Source: Bordetella parapertussis (lineage in GTDB: Bacteria; Pseudomonadota; Gammaproteobacteria; Burkholderiales; Burkholderiaceae_C). Taken from it: a stretch of DNA of 64,000 bases. The stretch's first letter is position 1, and every line of letters begins with the position of its first letter. Positions 63,861-64,000 of the stretch are shown in pieces. Location of the stretch: NCBI GenBank assembly GCA_945901125.1, contig CAMDKD010000012.1:5940-69939 (forward strand), given 5' to 3'. Below the pieces are notes generated by a model that saw only the letters and a list, made by a program, of their open reading frames with translations, had not been told where the DNA came from and did not search any database. The translations under genes were made by a program, and so were the position numbers.

Positions 63861-64000
63861 TCAAGTTCGAAGCGCAACGCGCTTGAGTGATTGATGAAAC
63901 ACCTCTGCGGGTGTTTTGAAACCCAATCTCTTTCTTGGTCTGTTATTCAATCTGTTTTGAATCATTTTAATTTCCTCATCGCTGACTGTGGACATGGATC
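63861..64000 (-). mobile_element. IS30-family transposase, C-terminal end (partial)
   Basis: On the minus strand, the last 140 bases read ...STVSDEEIKMIQNRLNNR then PRKRLGFKTPAEVFHQSLKR and VALRT before a TGA at 63863-63861. The NNRPRKRLGFKTPxEVF block is the signature end of IS30 transposases. The gene continues beyond the window edge. Confidence 0.85.

Overview
This window is a stretch of bacterial chromosome from a betaproteobacterium, most likely order Burkholderiales and perhaps close to Comamonadaceae. The evidence is gene content and order: glnK-amtB, GTP-type pckG, metXW, a split metH, kdsD-kdsC-lptC, and above all the replication-origin block rpmH-rnpA-yidD-yidC-mnmE diverging from dnaA-dnaN-gyrB, followed by mnmG-rsmG-lysE-parA-parB. 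The family-level placement is inference from synteny and protein style only.

Layout. 1-1.9 kb: PII protein and ammonium channel. 1.9-5.7 kb: a low-G+C accessory patch with an adhesin-E-like secreted protein, two unknown small proteins, a membrane-protein gene broken by two frameshifts, and a HigBA toxin-antitoxin pair with its palindromic operator. 5.7-6.9 kb: an ECF-like sigma factor and its NrsF/DUF1109 membrane anti-sigma factor. 6.9-12.7 kb: cobalamin-dependent methionine synthase encoded as two separate genes with pgi inserted between them on the other strand; the C-terminal half has an SAH riboswitch leader. 12.8-16.7 kb: a 44-residue membrane protein, PEP carboxykinase and an acyl-CoA ligase. 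16.7-23.2 kb: envelope biogenesis (rsmA, surA, lptD; divergently amgK-like kinase and rsmE). 23.3-27.3 kb: a lipase-like hydrolase, metW and metX with a SAM-II-like riboswitch, and a second ammonium channel. 27.5-30.2 kb: a Gly-rich RRM protein and lptC-kdsC-kdsD.

30.3-45.0 kb is the chromosome-origin region: mnmE, yidC, yidD, rnpA, rpmH (minus strand), dnaA, dnaN, gyrB (plus strand), then mnmG, rsmG, a LysE exporter, parA and parB. Three perfect parS sites lie here, two inside mnmG. DnaA boxes occur on both sides of dnaA. 45-49.7 kb: a complete branched-chain amino acid/amide-type ABC importer. 49.7-53.2 kb: a D-lactate/glycolate-type FAD dehydrogenase, an LtnD-like dehydrogenase, a PduO-type adenosyltransferase and a DUF333 protein. 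53.3-57.1 kb: a single large restriction-modification-like gene with a frameshift in an A7 run, exactly bracketed by 28-bp direct repeats. 57.3-63.7 kb: a hotdog thioesterase, acetoacetyl-CoA synthetase, an AAA/DUF4143 ATPase, glutaryl-CoA dehydrogenase and mnmA. The window ends inside an IS30-family transposase.

Functional threads: nitrogen sensing and uptake (PII plus two Amt proteins), a methionine/SAM cycle with two different riboswitch classes (SAH before metH, SAM-II before metX) and a cobalamin-adenosylation gene elsewhere, LPS assembly (kdsC, kdsD, lptC, lptD, surA), and chromosome replication/segregation. No tRNA, rRNA or CRISPR array was seen. All family assignments rest on motifs read by eye; no database search was made.
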